From positions 1 through 64,000 of the forward strand of contig CABXQE010000001.1 in the NCBI GenBank assembly GCA_902514295.1: DNA of 64,000 nucleotides. The letters run 5' to 3'. The notes under the pieces are model-generated. The model was not told the DNA's origin. It saw only the letters and a list, made by a program, of their open reading frames with translations, and ran no database searches. This stretch comes from an uncultured SAR86 cluster bacterium (lineage in GTDB: Bacteria > Pseudomonadota > Gammaproteobacteria > Magnimaribacterales > Magnimaribacteraceae). Positions 28,672-39,068 of this stretch are shown here, piece after piece (within the stretch, counting starts at the first letter, position 1; each line of letters begins with the position of its first letter). The translations under genes and the position numbers were made by a program.

Positions 28672-31600
28672 ATACCCTTATTCTTCAAGCCATAAAGAAA
28701 AGTAGGACCTCTTTAAGCGTTTTAGTTCTTATAGCTTTAGCTGGGTTTTATGCTCTTAATTATCTACCTAAAGCCACTGAACCTGATGTCAATTTCCCAG
28801 GCGCCTTTGTAGGTGTTTTCTTTGAAGGAGTTTCTCCTGAAGACTCAGAAAGGTTATTAGCTAAGCCTCTTGAAGATGCATTAAGAACCGTAGAAGGAGT
28901 TGAAAAAATTAGATCAACTTCCCAAACGGGTTATGCAGCAATTATGATTCAATTTGATCAAGACATCGATTTGGACAAAGCCCTTTATGACACACGTATA
29001 AAAGTAGATGAAGCTAAAAGACTGCTCCCGGATGATGTTAGAGAACCTTCCATAAGAGAGTTTTCCACTAGCGACGACCCTGTGCTAACTGTAAGTATTT
29101 CTAGTGACGTTCTTCCACAAAGAGTACTGGTAAATTTAACTCAAGATCTATTGGATGTTATTGAAACACATCCTAACGTTTTAACTGCTGAACTGAATGG
29201 AGTTCCTGAAGATCTAATAGAAGCAATCGTTGAGAAAAGTAAACTTGAATCTTATGGCATCTCAATGAATCAACTCTACCAAGCTGTCGCTAATAACAAC
29301 AGAGTAATTCCTGCGGGATCACAAGACACTGGAAAGGGAAGATTCTCTGTAAATGTACCAAGTGTTTTTTCAAACTTAGAGGATATTGAAAGGCTTCCTA
29401 TTAAAGTTTCTGGTAATTCCGTTGTAACTCTAAAAGATGTTGCAAGTGTCAGCCTTACCTACAAAGATCGAGGAGGCTATTCGAGAATCAATGGCAAACA
29501 ATCTTTATCTATAGATGTAACTAAAAGAATAGGAACAAATGTTATAGATACTGTTTCTGAAGTCAGAGAAATAGTTATGGAATTTTCCAAAGATTTTCCT
29601 GATGGGGTTGAAATGGCTTTTGTAAGAGACGATTCAGTATTCGCTCTAGATATGATTTCTGAGTTACAAGGGAATGTACTAACGTCAGTTGCTTTAGTCA
29701 TGATAGTGGTTTTGGCAGCTTTAGGCTTTAGAACATCTATGTTGGTTGGAATGGCCATTCCTTTCTCGTATCTATTTGCTTTATTGGTGTTATTAATCTT
29801 AGGCAAAGAGTTCAATTTCATGGTTATGTTTGGCATGTTAATTTCCATGGGGATGACTATTGATGGTTCTATTGTCATTACGGAATACGCGGACAGAAAA
29901 TTAGCTGAAGGCATGGGCAGGGTCGAGGCATACTCGGCTGCTGCAACTAGGATGTTTTGGCCTGTATTATCATCCACGGTAACAACCTTGATAGCTTTTA
30001 CACCATTAATGTTGATGCCAGGAATGGGTAAGTTTATAAGGGACATGCCCATAACTGTTTTTTGTGTTCTTGTTGGATCTCTTCTCTATTCATTAGTCTT
30101 TGCTCCAATTTTAGGTGCAATGTTCGGTGGATTAGCTAAACAATCAGAAGAAGAAATTAATAACGTTAGGAGGTTAGAATCTTCCGATCCCCTTTCTCTT
30201 CCTGGTGTAACTGGAACTTACGCTAAAAAAGTAAATCAGTATTTAAACACCCCTGGGCAAACTATATTCATAATTCTATCAGCAATAATTTTGTGCATTG
30301 CCTTATGGTTCCAACACGGAAAAGGAATTATCTACTTCCCAGAAGTTGCTCCTAATGAAGCCGATGTCAATATATACGCTAGAGGAAATCTCTCGGTTGA
30401 TGAAATAAGGGACTTAGCAATTGATGCTGAACAAAAGATAATCGACATGGAGGATATTGAGTTGTTAGGTACCTGGAGTAATTCAGGTGGTTCAACAAGT
30501 AGTATGCGAGGAAATAGTTCCGATAAGGTTGGAGGAATGTTTGTTGATTTTTATTCTGAAGATAATGCAGTCTCTGATAGGAATGGATATGAGATATTAG
30601 ATCTAATGCGAGAAAGATTAAGTGATGTATCAGGTTATATTGTAACTGTAGAAGCAGATAAAGGAGGCCCTCCAATAGGGCAAGCCATTCAGCTCAATGT
30701 AAAAGGTAAAGATGAAGTGGCCTTAAAAAGAGCCACTAAGAAAATAAGGAATTATTTAGAAAATAAAGTAACTGGGCTCACTGACATAAGAGATAGCTCT
30801 GAAACTAGAGGAATTGAATGGGAACTTAATATAGACAGAACCAAAGCAGCGCAATATGGCGCTGGACTATCTGATGTCGGAGCAGCTGTCCAAATGGTAA
30901 CCAACGGAATCAAAGTTGGAGAGTACCGACCCTTAAATCTTGATAGAGAAGTAGATATAAGAGTTAGGTTTCCTAAATCAGAAAGGAACATAGATCAACT
31001 TGAGAAACTGAATATTCAAACCGCGAAAGGTCTAGTTCCTGTAAGTAGTTTTGTTAACACAACTATTAAACCTGCAACCAAAACAATAACCAGACAAGAT
31101 GGTAAACGAGTGGAGTCGCTATCGGCAGAAACAATGCCAGGTGTTATTGCTTCAAATAAAATTAGACAAATTAAGAACTGGTTAAAAGTAACTGACTTGG
31201 GTAGAGGTGTGACCGTAGAATTTGATGGATTCGACAGATACAATCAAGAAGCTGCCGATTTCCTCATACTAGGCTTTATAACCATGCTATTTGTGATGCT
31301 GATTGTTTTAGTAACTCAATTCAACAGTTTTTACCAAGCCAATATAGTGCTTTCAGCAATCCTCTTGTCCTTTGGCGGGGTATTTGTATCTCTTTTAATT
31401 TTAGACAGATCTTTTAGTACTCTACAAACAGGAATTTGTTGTGTGGCTCTTGCAGGCATAGTGGTTAACAACAACATTGTGCTCATCGATACCTTTAATC
31501 TTCTGAAGAAAAATAACCCTGGCTCAGACACGAAATCATTGGCCTTAAGAAGCGCCGTATTAAGACTAAGGCCAGTGTTCTTAACTTCTTTCACCACTAT

Positions 31601-31862
31601 AGCTGGATTAATGCCCATTGCTCTAGGCTTTAGCATCGATTTGATAGAAAGAACTGTAAAAAGTGGCTCGTATATAACAAGCTTCTGGGAACAGATGGCA
31701 GGTTCTCTGGTTGTTGGTTTGGCCGTAGCAACTATCTTAACTCTGGTGGTTACGCCTTGCGCTCTTGCGTTGAGTGATTCAGTTAATAGCTTGCCCAAAA
31801 GAATTCTTAATCTCTTATCTAAGCCTTTTATTAATTTTAGAAAAAAGGTTAATCAGAACTAA
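28668..31862 (+). CDS. RND-family efflux permease
   Basis: About 1064 aa, AcrB/MexB-like topology, FPGAFVGVFFEGVSPEDSERLLAKPLEDALRTVEGVEKIRSTSQTGYAAI; overlaps the adaptor gene by 4 nt. Confidence 0.93.
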   Translation: MNTLILQAIKKSRTSLSVLVLIALAGFYALNYLPKATEPDVNFPGAFVGVFFEGVSPEDSERLLAKPLEDALRTVEGVEKIRSTSQTGYAAIMIQFDQDIDLDKALYDTRIKVDEAKRLLPDDVREPSIREFSTSDDPVLTVSISSDVLPQRVLVNLTQDLLDVIETHPNVLTAELNGVPEDLIEAIVEKSKLESYGISMNQLYQAVANNNRVIPAGSQDTGKGRFSVNVPSVFSNLEDIERLPIKVSGNSVVTLKDVASVSLTYKDRGGYSRINGKQSLSIDVTKRIGTNVIDTVSEVREIVMEFSKDFPDGVEMAFVRDDSVFALDMISELQGNVLTSVALVMIVVLAALGFRTSMLVGMAIPFSYLFALLVLLILGKEFNFMVMFGMLISMGMTIDGSIVITEYADRKLAEGMGRVEAYSAAATRMFWPVLSSTVTTLIAFTPLMLMPGMGKFIRDMPITVFCVLVGSLLYSLVFAPILGAMFGGLAKQSEEEINNVRRLESSDPLSLPGVTGTYAKKVNQYLNTPGQTIFIILSAIILCIALWFQHGKGIIYFPEVAPNEADVNIYARGNLSVDEIRDLAIDAEQKIIDMEDIELLGTWSNSGGSTSSMRGNSSDKVGGMFVDFYSEDNAVSDRNGYEILDLMRERLSDVSGYIVTVEADKGGPPIGQAIQLNVKGKDEVALKRATKKIRNYLENKVTGLTDIRDSSETRGIEWELNIDRTKAAQYGAGLSDVGAAVQMVTNGIKVGEYRPLNLDREVDIRVRFPKSERNIDQLEKLNIQTAKGLVPVSSFVNTTIKPATKTITRQDGKRVESLSAETMPGVIASNKIRQIKNWLKVTDLGRGVTVEFDGFDRYNQEAADFLILGFITMLFVMLIVLVTQFNSFYQANIVLSAILLSFGGVFVSLLILDRSFSTLQTGICCVALAGIVVNNNIVLIDTFNLLKKNNPGSDTKSLALRSAVLRLRPVFLTSFTTIAGLMPIALGFSIDLIERTVKSGSYITSFWEQMAGSLVVGLAVATILTLVVTPCALALSDSVNSLPKRILNLLSKPFINFRKKVNQN

Positions 31863-31939
31863 GTTAGTTAGTAATTCCTCATTATTCTCCTTACAATACT
31901 GCGAAGTCGCTTAATGTATTGAATAATAGGAAGTTATAG

Positions 31940-33991
31940 ATGCAATTAAAATTTAAATTACTAACCATAGGCCTTCTGTTGCACGGACCACTACTACTTA
32001 GTGAAATAGAGGAAGAAATAGTAGTTTTAGAAAAAAAGATATTAAACCTAAGTGGATGGTCAGAGAATGTATCCATATCATCTATCAATTCTTCAGAATT
32101 AAATAAACTAGAAGCCCAACATCCAAAGCAGATCTTTAGAAGAATGCCTGGGGTTTGGATAAGTAGAGGCTCTGGTCAAGAACATCTAACAGCCATGCGT
32201 TCACCAGTTCTTACTGGGCCTGGGGCTTGTGGTTCTTTTTTAATCCTAGAAGATGGAATTCCAATCCGCCCTTCTGGGTTTTGCAATGTGAACGGGCTTT
32301 TTGAAACTGCATTTGAGATTTCTGGAGGCATTGAAACCATAACCGGTCCGGCCAGTGCCAGATATGGGGCAAATGCAATGCATGGAGTTATAAATGTTAT
32401 TTCTAAACCAATAACTAATAACAACAACATCTCGACAAATATAGGACCAAATGGATATAAAAACTTTAAAACGTCACTAGGCAATCAATCAGATTGGAGT
32501 CTTAGTACTTTTGCCGCTTCAAATAATGGTTTTAGAGAGCAATCAGGATATGATCAGCAAAAATTGAAGATGAGATTTGATTTCCAATTGCAGTCTTGGA
32601 AGGCATCTTTAAATATGACTCTAACTAACTTAAATCAAGAAACTGCTGGGTACATCACTGGTTTAAACTCATATAAGGATTCAAACCTAAATAGAAAAAA
32701 TCTCAATCCCGAAGCTTTCAGAGATGCTAATTCCCAAAGATTGTCTTTAAGTCTTAAACGAGACGAAGAAAATGGAATATCTATACTCTCTCCATATATT
32801 AGAAAGAATGACATGCAGTTTCTTCAACATTTCTTACCAGGCACGCCGGTTGAAGAGAACAGTCATAGCAGCTTTGGTCTATTGTTTAAAAGATTAATTA
32901 AATTTGAAAATTACGCTCTGACCACTGGTTTGCAAATTGAAATGGCTGAGGCTGAGTTAACAGAAACGCAAGCCAACACGTTAACCACCAGCTCAGCGTT
33001 TAACAATGCAACTAGACCTCAAGGAAAACATTATGACTATGAGGTTGATTCAGAGGTTTATGCATTGTTTATTGGTCTTGAGGACTTATATATTAGCGAC
33101 GATCTATTGCTTTATAGTGATTTAAGAGCTGAATCTATCAAGTACGACTACAACAACAAAATGAACAGCGGCAACACTAGAGAAGATGGAACTACGTGTG
33201 GTTTTGGGGGATGTTATTACAACCGACCTGATGACAGATCAGACACTTATAATGAGTTAAGTGCTAGAGCTGGTATAGCAACTGACTATGATGTTGTAAA
33301 TTATTTCTTTCAAACCAGTCTAGGCTTTAGGCCCCCTCAGATTAATGAAGCCTATAGACTCCAAAAGAAACAAAATGTAAGTGACTTAGATTCTGAAAAA
33401 CTAACCATGATTGAAATAGGAACTACTTTCAACTTAGAAAATTTAAATGGGTCTTTAAGTGTTTATAAAAGTAAAAAGAGAAACTCGATATTTAGAGATT
33501 CAGAGAATTTCGTTATTGATAATGGGAAAACAAACCATAAAGGGGTTGAGTTAACTCTAGATATCAATATAAGTGAAAGAAGCAATCTAATAAGTAACTT
33601 TACCTATGGGGATCATAAATATGACTTTAATTCAGATACATCGATGCAAGAGAAGATCAGAATTGGAAATGAGATTGATACTGCGCCAAAACTGATGGCA
33701 AACCTTATCTTGAATACCTCCGTTACCGATAATCTTTCTTTCGCTTTCGAATTAGAACGAATGGACTCTTATTTTACTGACGCGGCTAATCTTCATGAAT
33801 ATGAAGGTCACACTTTATTTCATTTTAGATCTGATCTAAGTTACTCAGAAAGATTAAAATTGTATCTAAGAGTAGATAACTTAACTGACAAGGATTATGC
33901 AGAAAGAGCTGACTTTAATGCTTATGGTGGAGATAGATATTTTCCTGGTCTTCCAAGAGAAACTTATGTAGGTTTCGAGTATTCATTGTAA
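31940..33991 (+). CDS. TonB-dependent outer-membrane receptor
   Basis: Signal peptide, plug domain (RRMPGVWISRGSGQEHLTAMRSPVLTGPGACGSFLILEDGIPIRPSGFCNVNGLFE...GPASARYGANAMHGVINVISK), C-terminal barrel ending in GFEYSL. Confidence 0.92.
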   Translation: MQLKFKLLTIGLLLHGPLLLSEIEEEIVVLEKKILNLSGWSENVSISSINSSELNKLEAQHPKQIFRRMPGVWISRGSGQEHLTAMRSPVLTGPGACGSFLILEDGIPIRPSGFCNVNGLFETAFEISGGIETITGPASARYGANAMHGVINVISKPITNNNNISTNIGPNGYKNFKTSLGNQSDWSLSTFAASNNGFREQSGYDQQKLKMRFDFQLQSWKASLNMTLTNLNQETAGYITGLNSYKDSNLNRKNLNPEAFRDANSQRLSLSLKRDEENGISILSPYIRKNDMQFLQHFLPGTPVEENSHSSFGLLFKRLIKFENYALTTGLQIEMAEAELTETQANTLTTSSAFNNATRPQGKHYDYEVDSEVYALFIGLEDLYISDDLLLYSDLRAESIKYDYNNKMNSGNTREDGTTCGFGGCYYNRPDDRSDTYNELSARAGIATDYDVVNYFFQTSLGFRPPQINEAYRLQKKQNVSDLDSEKLTMIEIGTTFNLENLNGSLSVYKSKKRNSIFRDSENFVIDNGKTNHKGVELTLDINISERSNLISNFTYGDHKYDFNSDTSMQEKIRIGNEIDTAPKLMANLILNTSVTDNLSFAFELERMDSYFTDAANLHEYEGHTLFHFRSDLSYSERLKLYLRVDNLTDKDYAERADFNAYGGDRYFPGLPRETYVGFEYSL

Positions 33992-34002
33992 ACTTATGAT
34001 TT

Positions 34003-34236
34003 ATGGCCACTAAAAAAACAGACATAAATTTCGAAAAAGCCTTGGAGGAACTTGAAGGTATAGTAGAAGATCTAGAATCAGGAGATCTAAGCCTAGAAAA
34101 TTCTCTAAAGTCTTTTGAAAAGGGCATTAAATTAGCAAGGCAATGCCAAGAGCAATTGTCGAAAGCAGAATTACAAGTTCAAAAACTCATTGAAGAAAAT
34201 GGAGAACTTAAGACCGCTCCATTGAAAGATGACTGA
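34003..34236 (+). CDS. xseB: Exodeoxyribonuclease VII small subunit
   Basis: FEKALEELEGIVEDLESGDLSLENSLKSFEKGIKLARQCQEQL. Confidence 0.95.
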   Translation: MATKKTDINFEKALEELEGIVEDLESGDLSLENSLKSFEKGIKLARQCQEQLSKAELQVQKLIEENGELKTAPLKDD

Positions 34237-35098
34237 TTTTGAAAATCTCTTAAAGGATTACAGAGACCAAGTTAATAAAGCCCTTCAAGAAGTCTTACCT
34301 TCTGAAGGTTCTCTAATAACTGAGGCTATGCGATATTCAGTGCTTAATGGAGGAAAAAGACTTAGACCTATACTTGTTTACTTATCTTCTAATTTGAGTC
34401 AATGCGAACAACAAGCTAAAGACTTATCGGCTTGTGCGGTTGAGTTAATCCATTGCTATTCTTTAATTCATGACGATCTTCCTTCTATGGATAATGATGA
34501 TTTAAGAAGAGGCAATCCCACATGCCACTTAAAGTTTGATGAAGCTACGGCGATTCTTGCGGGAGATGCGCTGCAACCTTTAGCTTTTGAATTAATATGC
34601 AGAATTGATATCAAAGAAAAGACTAAAACTTTAATACTATCAAAATTAGCCAGTGCTTCAGGGTTCTCTGGAATGGTGGGAGGTCAAGTAAAAGACATAC
34701 AAATGAATGATGAAGTTACTGTTGAAGAACTTGATCTAATGCATTTTCAAAAAACAGGTCGATTGATACAAACTTCATTAGAAATAGGTGGACTTTTGTC
34801 TAATTTAGAAGAAGAAAACATAAATTTACTTAATCTTTATGGAGAAAAGATAGGCTTAGCCTTCCAAATACAAGATGACATAATTGATATTGAATCTCCA
34901 ACTTCTGTAAGTGGTAAAAATCAAGGTTCAGATTTGAATCAAAACAAAATAACTTATCCTACTTTAGTTGGTATAGAGGAGTCCAAATCTAAAGCGAATA
35001 AATTAGCTGAAGAAGCTAAAGAAATTCTAGTTCCTCTTTCTGAAAAAGCTGATAATCTTAGGCTCTTAGCTGACTATGTGGTCAATAGAAATTATTAG
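34229..35098 (+). CDS. ispA: Farnesyl diphosphate / geranyl diphosphate synthase
   Basis: NGGKRLRPILVYL, LIHDDLPSMDNDDLRRG, QIQDDIID. Confidence 0.95.
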   Translation: MTDFENLLKDYRDQVNKALQEVLPSEGSLITEAMRYSVLNGGKRLRPILVYLSSNLSQCEQQAKDLSACAVELIHCYSLIHDDLPSMDNDDLRRGNPTCHLKFDEATAILAGDALQPLAFELICRIDIKEKTKTLILSKLASASGFSGMVGGQVKDIQMNDEVTVEELDLMHFQKTGRLIQTSLEIGGLLSNLEEENINLLNLYGEKIGLAFQIQDDIIDIESPTSVSGKNQGSDLNQNKITYPTLVGIEESKSKANKLAEEAKEILVPLSEKADNLRLLADYVVNRNY

Positions 35099-35101
35099 AA
35101 C

Positions 35102-36997
35102 ATGAAAATCTTTGAATCAATACCATCTAAAGAGCCCGTTTCTAAGTTACTGAATGGCATAAATTCCCCTGAGGACTTAAGAAAACTAGATAAGGCTGAA
35201 ATACCAATAATAGCAGATGAATTGAGAGAATTTCTGCTCTACACAGTGGGAAAGACTGGTGGGCATTTTGGTGCTGGTCTTGGCGTTGTAGAATTAACAT
35301 TGGCACTCCATTATTCGTTTGAAACGCCTCATGACCGACTGGTCTGGGACGTGGGGCATCAAACTTACCCACATAAGATCTTAACTGGAAGAAAAGGCGA
35401 CATGGAAAGTATGAGGCAAACAAATGGTCTTGCTCCTTTTCCGGTAAGAGCTGAAAGCCAATACGATACTTTTGGTGTTGGTCATTCTAGCACTTCAATA
35501 AGCGCTGCATTGGGAATGATAACTGGTGCAGATTCCAAAAAAATTAATAGGCACGTAACTGCTGTTATTGGAGACGGAGCCATGACAGCTGGGATGGCTT
35601 ATGAAGCGCTAGCTCACGCTGGGTCTCTAGATAAGAACCTCCTAGTTATCTTAAATGATAATCAAATGTCTATTTCCGAAAATATTGGAGGGCTAAGAAA
35701 TTATCTTTCAAGAGTATGGGCGAGTAAAACCTACAACAAAATAAGAGAAAGCGGAAAATCTGTATTAACTTACTTACCGGGGGCAAAAGAATTTGCTAGA
35801 AAAGCAGAAATACACGCCAAAGGCATGATTGCTCCAGGTTCCTTATTTGAAGAATTAGGGTTCGAATATTTCGGTCCTGTGGATGGCCATGATTCACAAA
35901 ACCTAATAAATATCTTAGAAGACTTAAAGCATATTCATGGGCCAAGATTTCTTCATGTAATAACTACCAAAGGAAAAGGTTACGCTCCAGCAGAAGGAGA
36001 CCCAGTAGGATTTCATGCTATTGATAAAATTAAAAAATCAGATTCATCCTCTTCTACCATTACAGAACCCAAAAGTCCGTCTTATTCTAAAATCTTTGGT
36101 GATTGGCTTATACATAAAGCAAATAAAGATAAAGATTTAGTAGCCATCACCCCCGCAATGGGAGAAGGATCAGGAATGAATGAATTCGCTAAAGCTTTTC
36201 CCGAAAGATATTATGATGTAGCTATAGCAGAACAACACAGCGTAAGTTTTGCTGCAGGTCTTTCATGTGAAGGATTAAAGCCAGTAGTGGCTATTTACAG
36301 CACTTTTCTTCAAAGAGCTTATGATCAATTAATACATGATGTTGCTCTTCAAAATTTAGATGTTTTATTTGCTTTAGACAGGGCGGGTCTTGTTGGCCTT
36401 GATGGTGCTACTCACCAAGGGGCCTTTGATCTATCTTACTTAAGATGCATACCTAATTTAGTAATCATGGCCCCTTCAGATGAAGATTTAGCGTGGAAAA
36501 TGCTAAATACAGGGTATGAAATTAATGGTCCTGCTGCAGTTCGATACCCTAGAGGCGTTGGTTTAGGTAAAGAATATGAAAAAACAGAAGAAGTTCTAAA
36601 CATAGGGCAAAGCAAAACCATAATTGAGTCAGAAAACTATGATGTGGTTATTCTTTCATTTGGTAGTTTGTTGAAATCTGCCTTACAAGCCAGCAAAGAA
36701 TTAGGTGCCAAGGTTGTGGATATGAGGTTTGTAAAACCTCTAGACGAGAAGATTATTGAAGAGGTATCTTCAAAATTTAAACTGATTGTTACTCTTGAAG
36801 ATAATGTAATAGCTGGAGGGGCTGGATCAGCGGTAAATGAAAAGTTAAATGAACTTAATTCCAAATCTTCTGTATTAAATCTAGGATTACCAGACGAATT
36901 TGTGGAGCATGGAGATCAAGAGCAACAAAAAATTCTAACTGGACTTGATGCAGAAGGTGTTATTAATTCTATTAAAGAAAAATTTAAAAATATTTAA
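35102..36997 (+). CDS. dxs: 1-deoxy-D-xylulose-5-phosphate synthase
   Basis: VWDVGHQTYPHKILTGR, VIGDGAMTAGMAYEALAHAG, follows ispA. Confidence 0.97.
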   Translation: MKIFESIPSKEPVSKLLNGINSPEDLRKLDKAEIPIIADELREFLLYTVGKTGGHFGAGLGVVELTLALHYSFETPHDRLVWDVGHQTYPHKILTGRKGDMESMRQTNGLAPFPVRAESQYDTFGVGHSSTSISAALGMITGADSKKINRHVTAVIGDGAMTAGMAYEALAHAGSLDKNLLVILNDNQMSISENIGGLRNYLSRVWASKTYNKIRESGKSVLTYLPGAKEFARKAEIHAKGMIAPGSLFEELGFEYFGPVDGHDSQNLINILEDLKHIHGPRFLHVITTKGKGYAPAEGDPVGFHAIDKIKKSDSSSSTITEPKSPSYSKIFGDWLIHKANKDKDLVAITPAMGEGSGMNEFAKAFPERYYDVAIAEQHSVSFAAGLSCEGLKPVVAIYSTFLQRAYDQLIHDVALQNLDVLFALDRAGLVGLDGATHQGAFDLSYLRCIPNLVIMAPSDEDLAWKMLNTGYEINGPAAVRYPRGVGLGKEYEKTEEVLNIGQSKTIIESENYDVVILSFGSLLKSALQASKELGAKVVDMRFVKPLDEKIIEEVSSKFKLIVTLEDNVIAGGAGSAVNEKLNELNSKSSVLNLGLPDEFVEHGDQEQQKILTGLDAEGVINSIKEKFKNI

Positions 36998-36998
36998 T

Positions 36999-37583
36999 CT
37001 ATTTTTTAAAAAGATGCCCCATCTTATCGGCCTTCACGTCTAAGTATTCCTTATTATGCTCAGTAGGGCTGGATTCAATTGAAACTCTTTGACTAACCTT
37101 TATTCCTGCTTCCTCTATTCCATTTACTTTAGAAGGGTTATTTGTCATCAATTTAACTGAAGAAACACCCATTTGAGACAAGATTTCTCCGCAAATAGAA
37201 TAATTCCTTTCATCAGCTTCAAATCCTAGTTTCTCGTTTGCTTCGACAGTATTCAATCCGCTGTCTTGAAGTTCATAAGCTTTTATCTTATTCCCTAACC
37301 CAATTCCTCTGCCTTCTTGGGCCATGTAAACAATAAGACCATTACCTTCAGAGGCTATTTCTTTAAGTGCCATTTCTAATTGAGACCCGCAATCACATCT
37401 AAGACTAAATAAAGCATCACCAGTTAAACACTGCGAATGAATTCGCATTAGAGGCTCTCCTGATAGATCTCCTAAAGAAATAGCAAGATGCTCTTCTCCA
37501 TTACTATCATCCTGGAAGGCTGTAACTGAAAATTCAGCCCATGGTGTTGGTAATTTAGCTTTAGCTAAAGATTTAATAGTCAA
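36999..37583 (-). CDS. ribA: GTP cyclohydrolase II
   Basis: Zinc-binding RIHSQCLTGDALFSLRCDCGSQL; YMAQEGRGIGLGNKIKAYELQD. Confidence 0.96.
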   Translation of the reverse strand: MTIKSLAKAKLPTPWAEFSVTAFQDDSNGEEHLAISLGDLSGEPLMRIHSQCLTGDALFSLRCDCGSQLEMALKEIASEGNGLIVYMAQEGRGIGLGNKIKAYELQDSGLNTVEANEKLGFEADERNYSICGEILSQMGVSSVKLMTNNPSKVNGIEEAGIKVSQRVSIESSPTEHNKEYLDVKADKMGHLFKK

Positions 37584-37630
37584 AGATTCTCCTTAATTTT
37601 CTGCATTTTACTTCATTAAAAGAAAATATT

Positions 37631-38104
37631 TCAGGATATCAACAAGAAAGATAATGAAATAAAAATCGCAGCAAAAAATCCAGCTAAAACATCATCAACC
37701 ATTACATAAAAAGCACCTGATTTATTATCGTATGTTTTAATAATCCAAGGTTTCCAAATATCAAAAACTCTAAAAAGAATAAATGCTGCAATTAGCCAAG
37801 CTAGTTCCATATTAAACAATGATAAGGGTATACAGGCTACCCACATTCCTACAAACTCATCCCATACAAAACTCTTCGGATCTTCTTCATCTGCTGTTTG
37901 AGAGTAAACAAAGATCCCAATAAAAAAAGAAACGGCTATAAAAAGGAAGAATAAAGCCACTCCAAAAAAATTGGTAATGCTATCCGATATAAAAAAATAA
38001 AAAATCGCAGCAGCCAAGGCACTGCCTACTGTACCTGGCGCAAAGGGAGATAGTCCTGAACCAAAGCCTAAAGCTATGATTGATAGTAATCTCTTTAAAT
38101 ACAT
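37631..38104 (-). CDS. pgpA: Phosphatidylglycerophosphatase A
   Basis: GFGSGLSPFAPGTVGSALAA, FVWDEFVGMW; next to thiL. Confidence 0.93.
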   Translation of the reverse strand: MYLKRLLSIIALGFGSGLSPFAPGTVGSALAAAIFYFFISDSITNFFGVALFFLFIAVSFFIGIFVYSQTADEEDPKSFVWDEFVGMWVACIPLSLFNMELAWLIAAFILFRVFDIWKPWIIKTYDNKSGAFYVMVDDVLAGFFAAIFISLSFLLIS

Positions 38105-38107
38105 AAA

Positions 38108-39040
38108 CTAGAAATGTTTATAGCCAGATTCAACTGGAACTTCTTTACCTTCGCTATCAAAGACCTCTACAATCTTCGAATTATTAGTTTTACCTATAAC
38201 AGTAATCTTAATCCCTAATTCTTCTGAAATTTCTTCTATAACAGACTCATTCTTAGGGCTAGAGGTAAAACAAATCTCATAATCATCACCTGAATTAATT
38301 TCTGCAAGAGAAGGAATGTCATTAAAAGATATTGGAACATTTTCTAATTCAACTTTAGCCCCTACTCCGCTAGCTTCACATATATGTTTCAGGTCTTGTA
38401 AAAGACCGTCAGAAATATCTATCGCAGCGCTAGCAATGCCTTTAAGCCTAAGTCCTAAATCTATTCTGGCTTTTGGTTTTAAATAACTTTCAACCTGTCC
38501 GTCTGTAGCTTCTGAATTACCCGTAAGAGACTTAAGTCCTTTATGGGCCTCTCCAATTAGACCGCTGACATAAATATTTTCATTAGGTTTAGCATTAGAT
38601 CTAAGTATTGATTGGCCTGTATCACAGTACCCATTTACTTGAACCGTTATAGACAACTTTCCTTTGGTAGTGTCGCCGCCTATTAATGGAATCCTATAAT
38701 CATCTGACAATCTTCTTAACCCATCTGAAAATTTCTTTAACCAAATTTCATCAAATTCTGGAAAGGTCAAAGCTACCGAATACCATGCAGGAGAGGCTCC
38801 GCAAGCCGCTAGATCACTCAAAGCAACTACTACAGATCTATAAGCAATGTCTTCCGGACTCATTGAATCCAAAAAATGAATGTTTTCTATGGAAGTGTCC
38901 ACAGAAACTACAGATTCTTTACCAGAAGGAAGGGATATGATTGAAGAATCATCTCCAACAGAAATCCTAACGTCTTGCTCAGCTAAATAAGCTGAGCCGA
39001 CGTCAGAAAAATAGGTTTGTATTAAAGCATGTTCGTCCAA
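38108..39040 (-). CDS. thiL: Thiamine-monophosphate kinase
   Basis: SVGDDSSIISLPSGKESVVSVDTSIENIHF; IGGDTTKG; ISDGLLQDLKHI. TTG at 39040 is preceded by GGGAG and is the likely start; the ORF track begins at 39118, overlapping the thiolase. Confidence 0.92.
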   Translation of the reverse strand: MDEHALIQTYFSDVGSAYLAEQDVRISVGDDSSIISLPSGKESVVSVDTSIENIHFLDSMSPEDIAYRSVVVALSDLAACGASPAWYSVALTFPEFDEIWLKKFSDGLRRLSDDYRIPLIGGDTTKGKLSITVQVNGYCDTGQSILRSNAKPNENIYVSGLIGEAHKGLKSLTGNSEATDGQVESYLKPKARIDLGLRLKGIASAAIDISDGLLQDLKHICEASGVGAKVELENVPISFNDIPSLAEINSGDDYEICFTSSPKNESVIEEISEELGIKITVIGKTNNSKIVEVFDSEGKEVPVESGYKHF

Positions 39041-39068
39041 GGTGTTAACTCCCTTAGACAAATTTACA

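Noticed and set aside
29477-30052. 191-aa minus-strand ORF opposite the RND permease
   Set aside because: Antisense shadow of TM-rich coding sequence; no independent support.
31331-31798. 155-aa minus-strand ORF opposite the RND permease C-terminus
   Set aside because: Same reasoning; composition mirrors the sense TM helices.
31863-31939. GCGA-AG-TCGC mini-hairpin upstream of the TonB receptor
   Set aside because: Four-base arms with a 2-nt loop are too short to support a claim.
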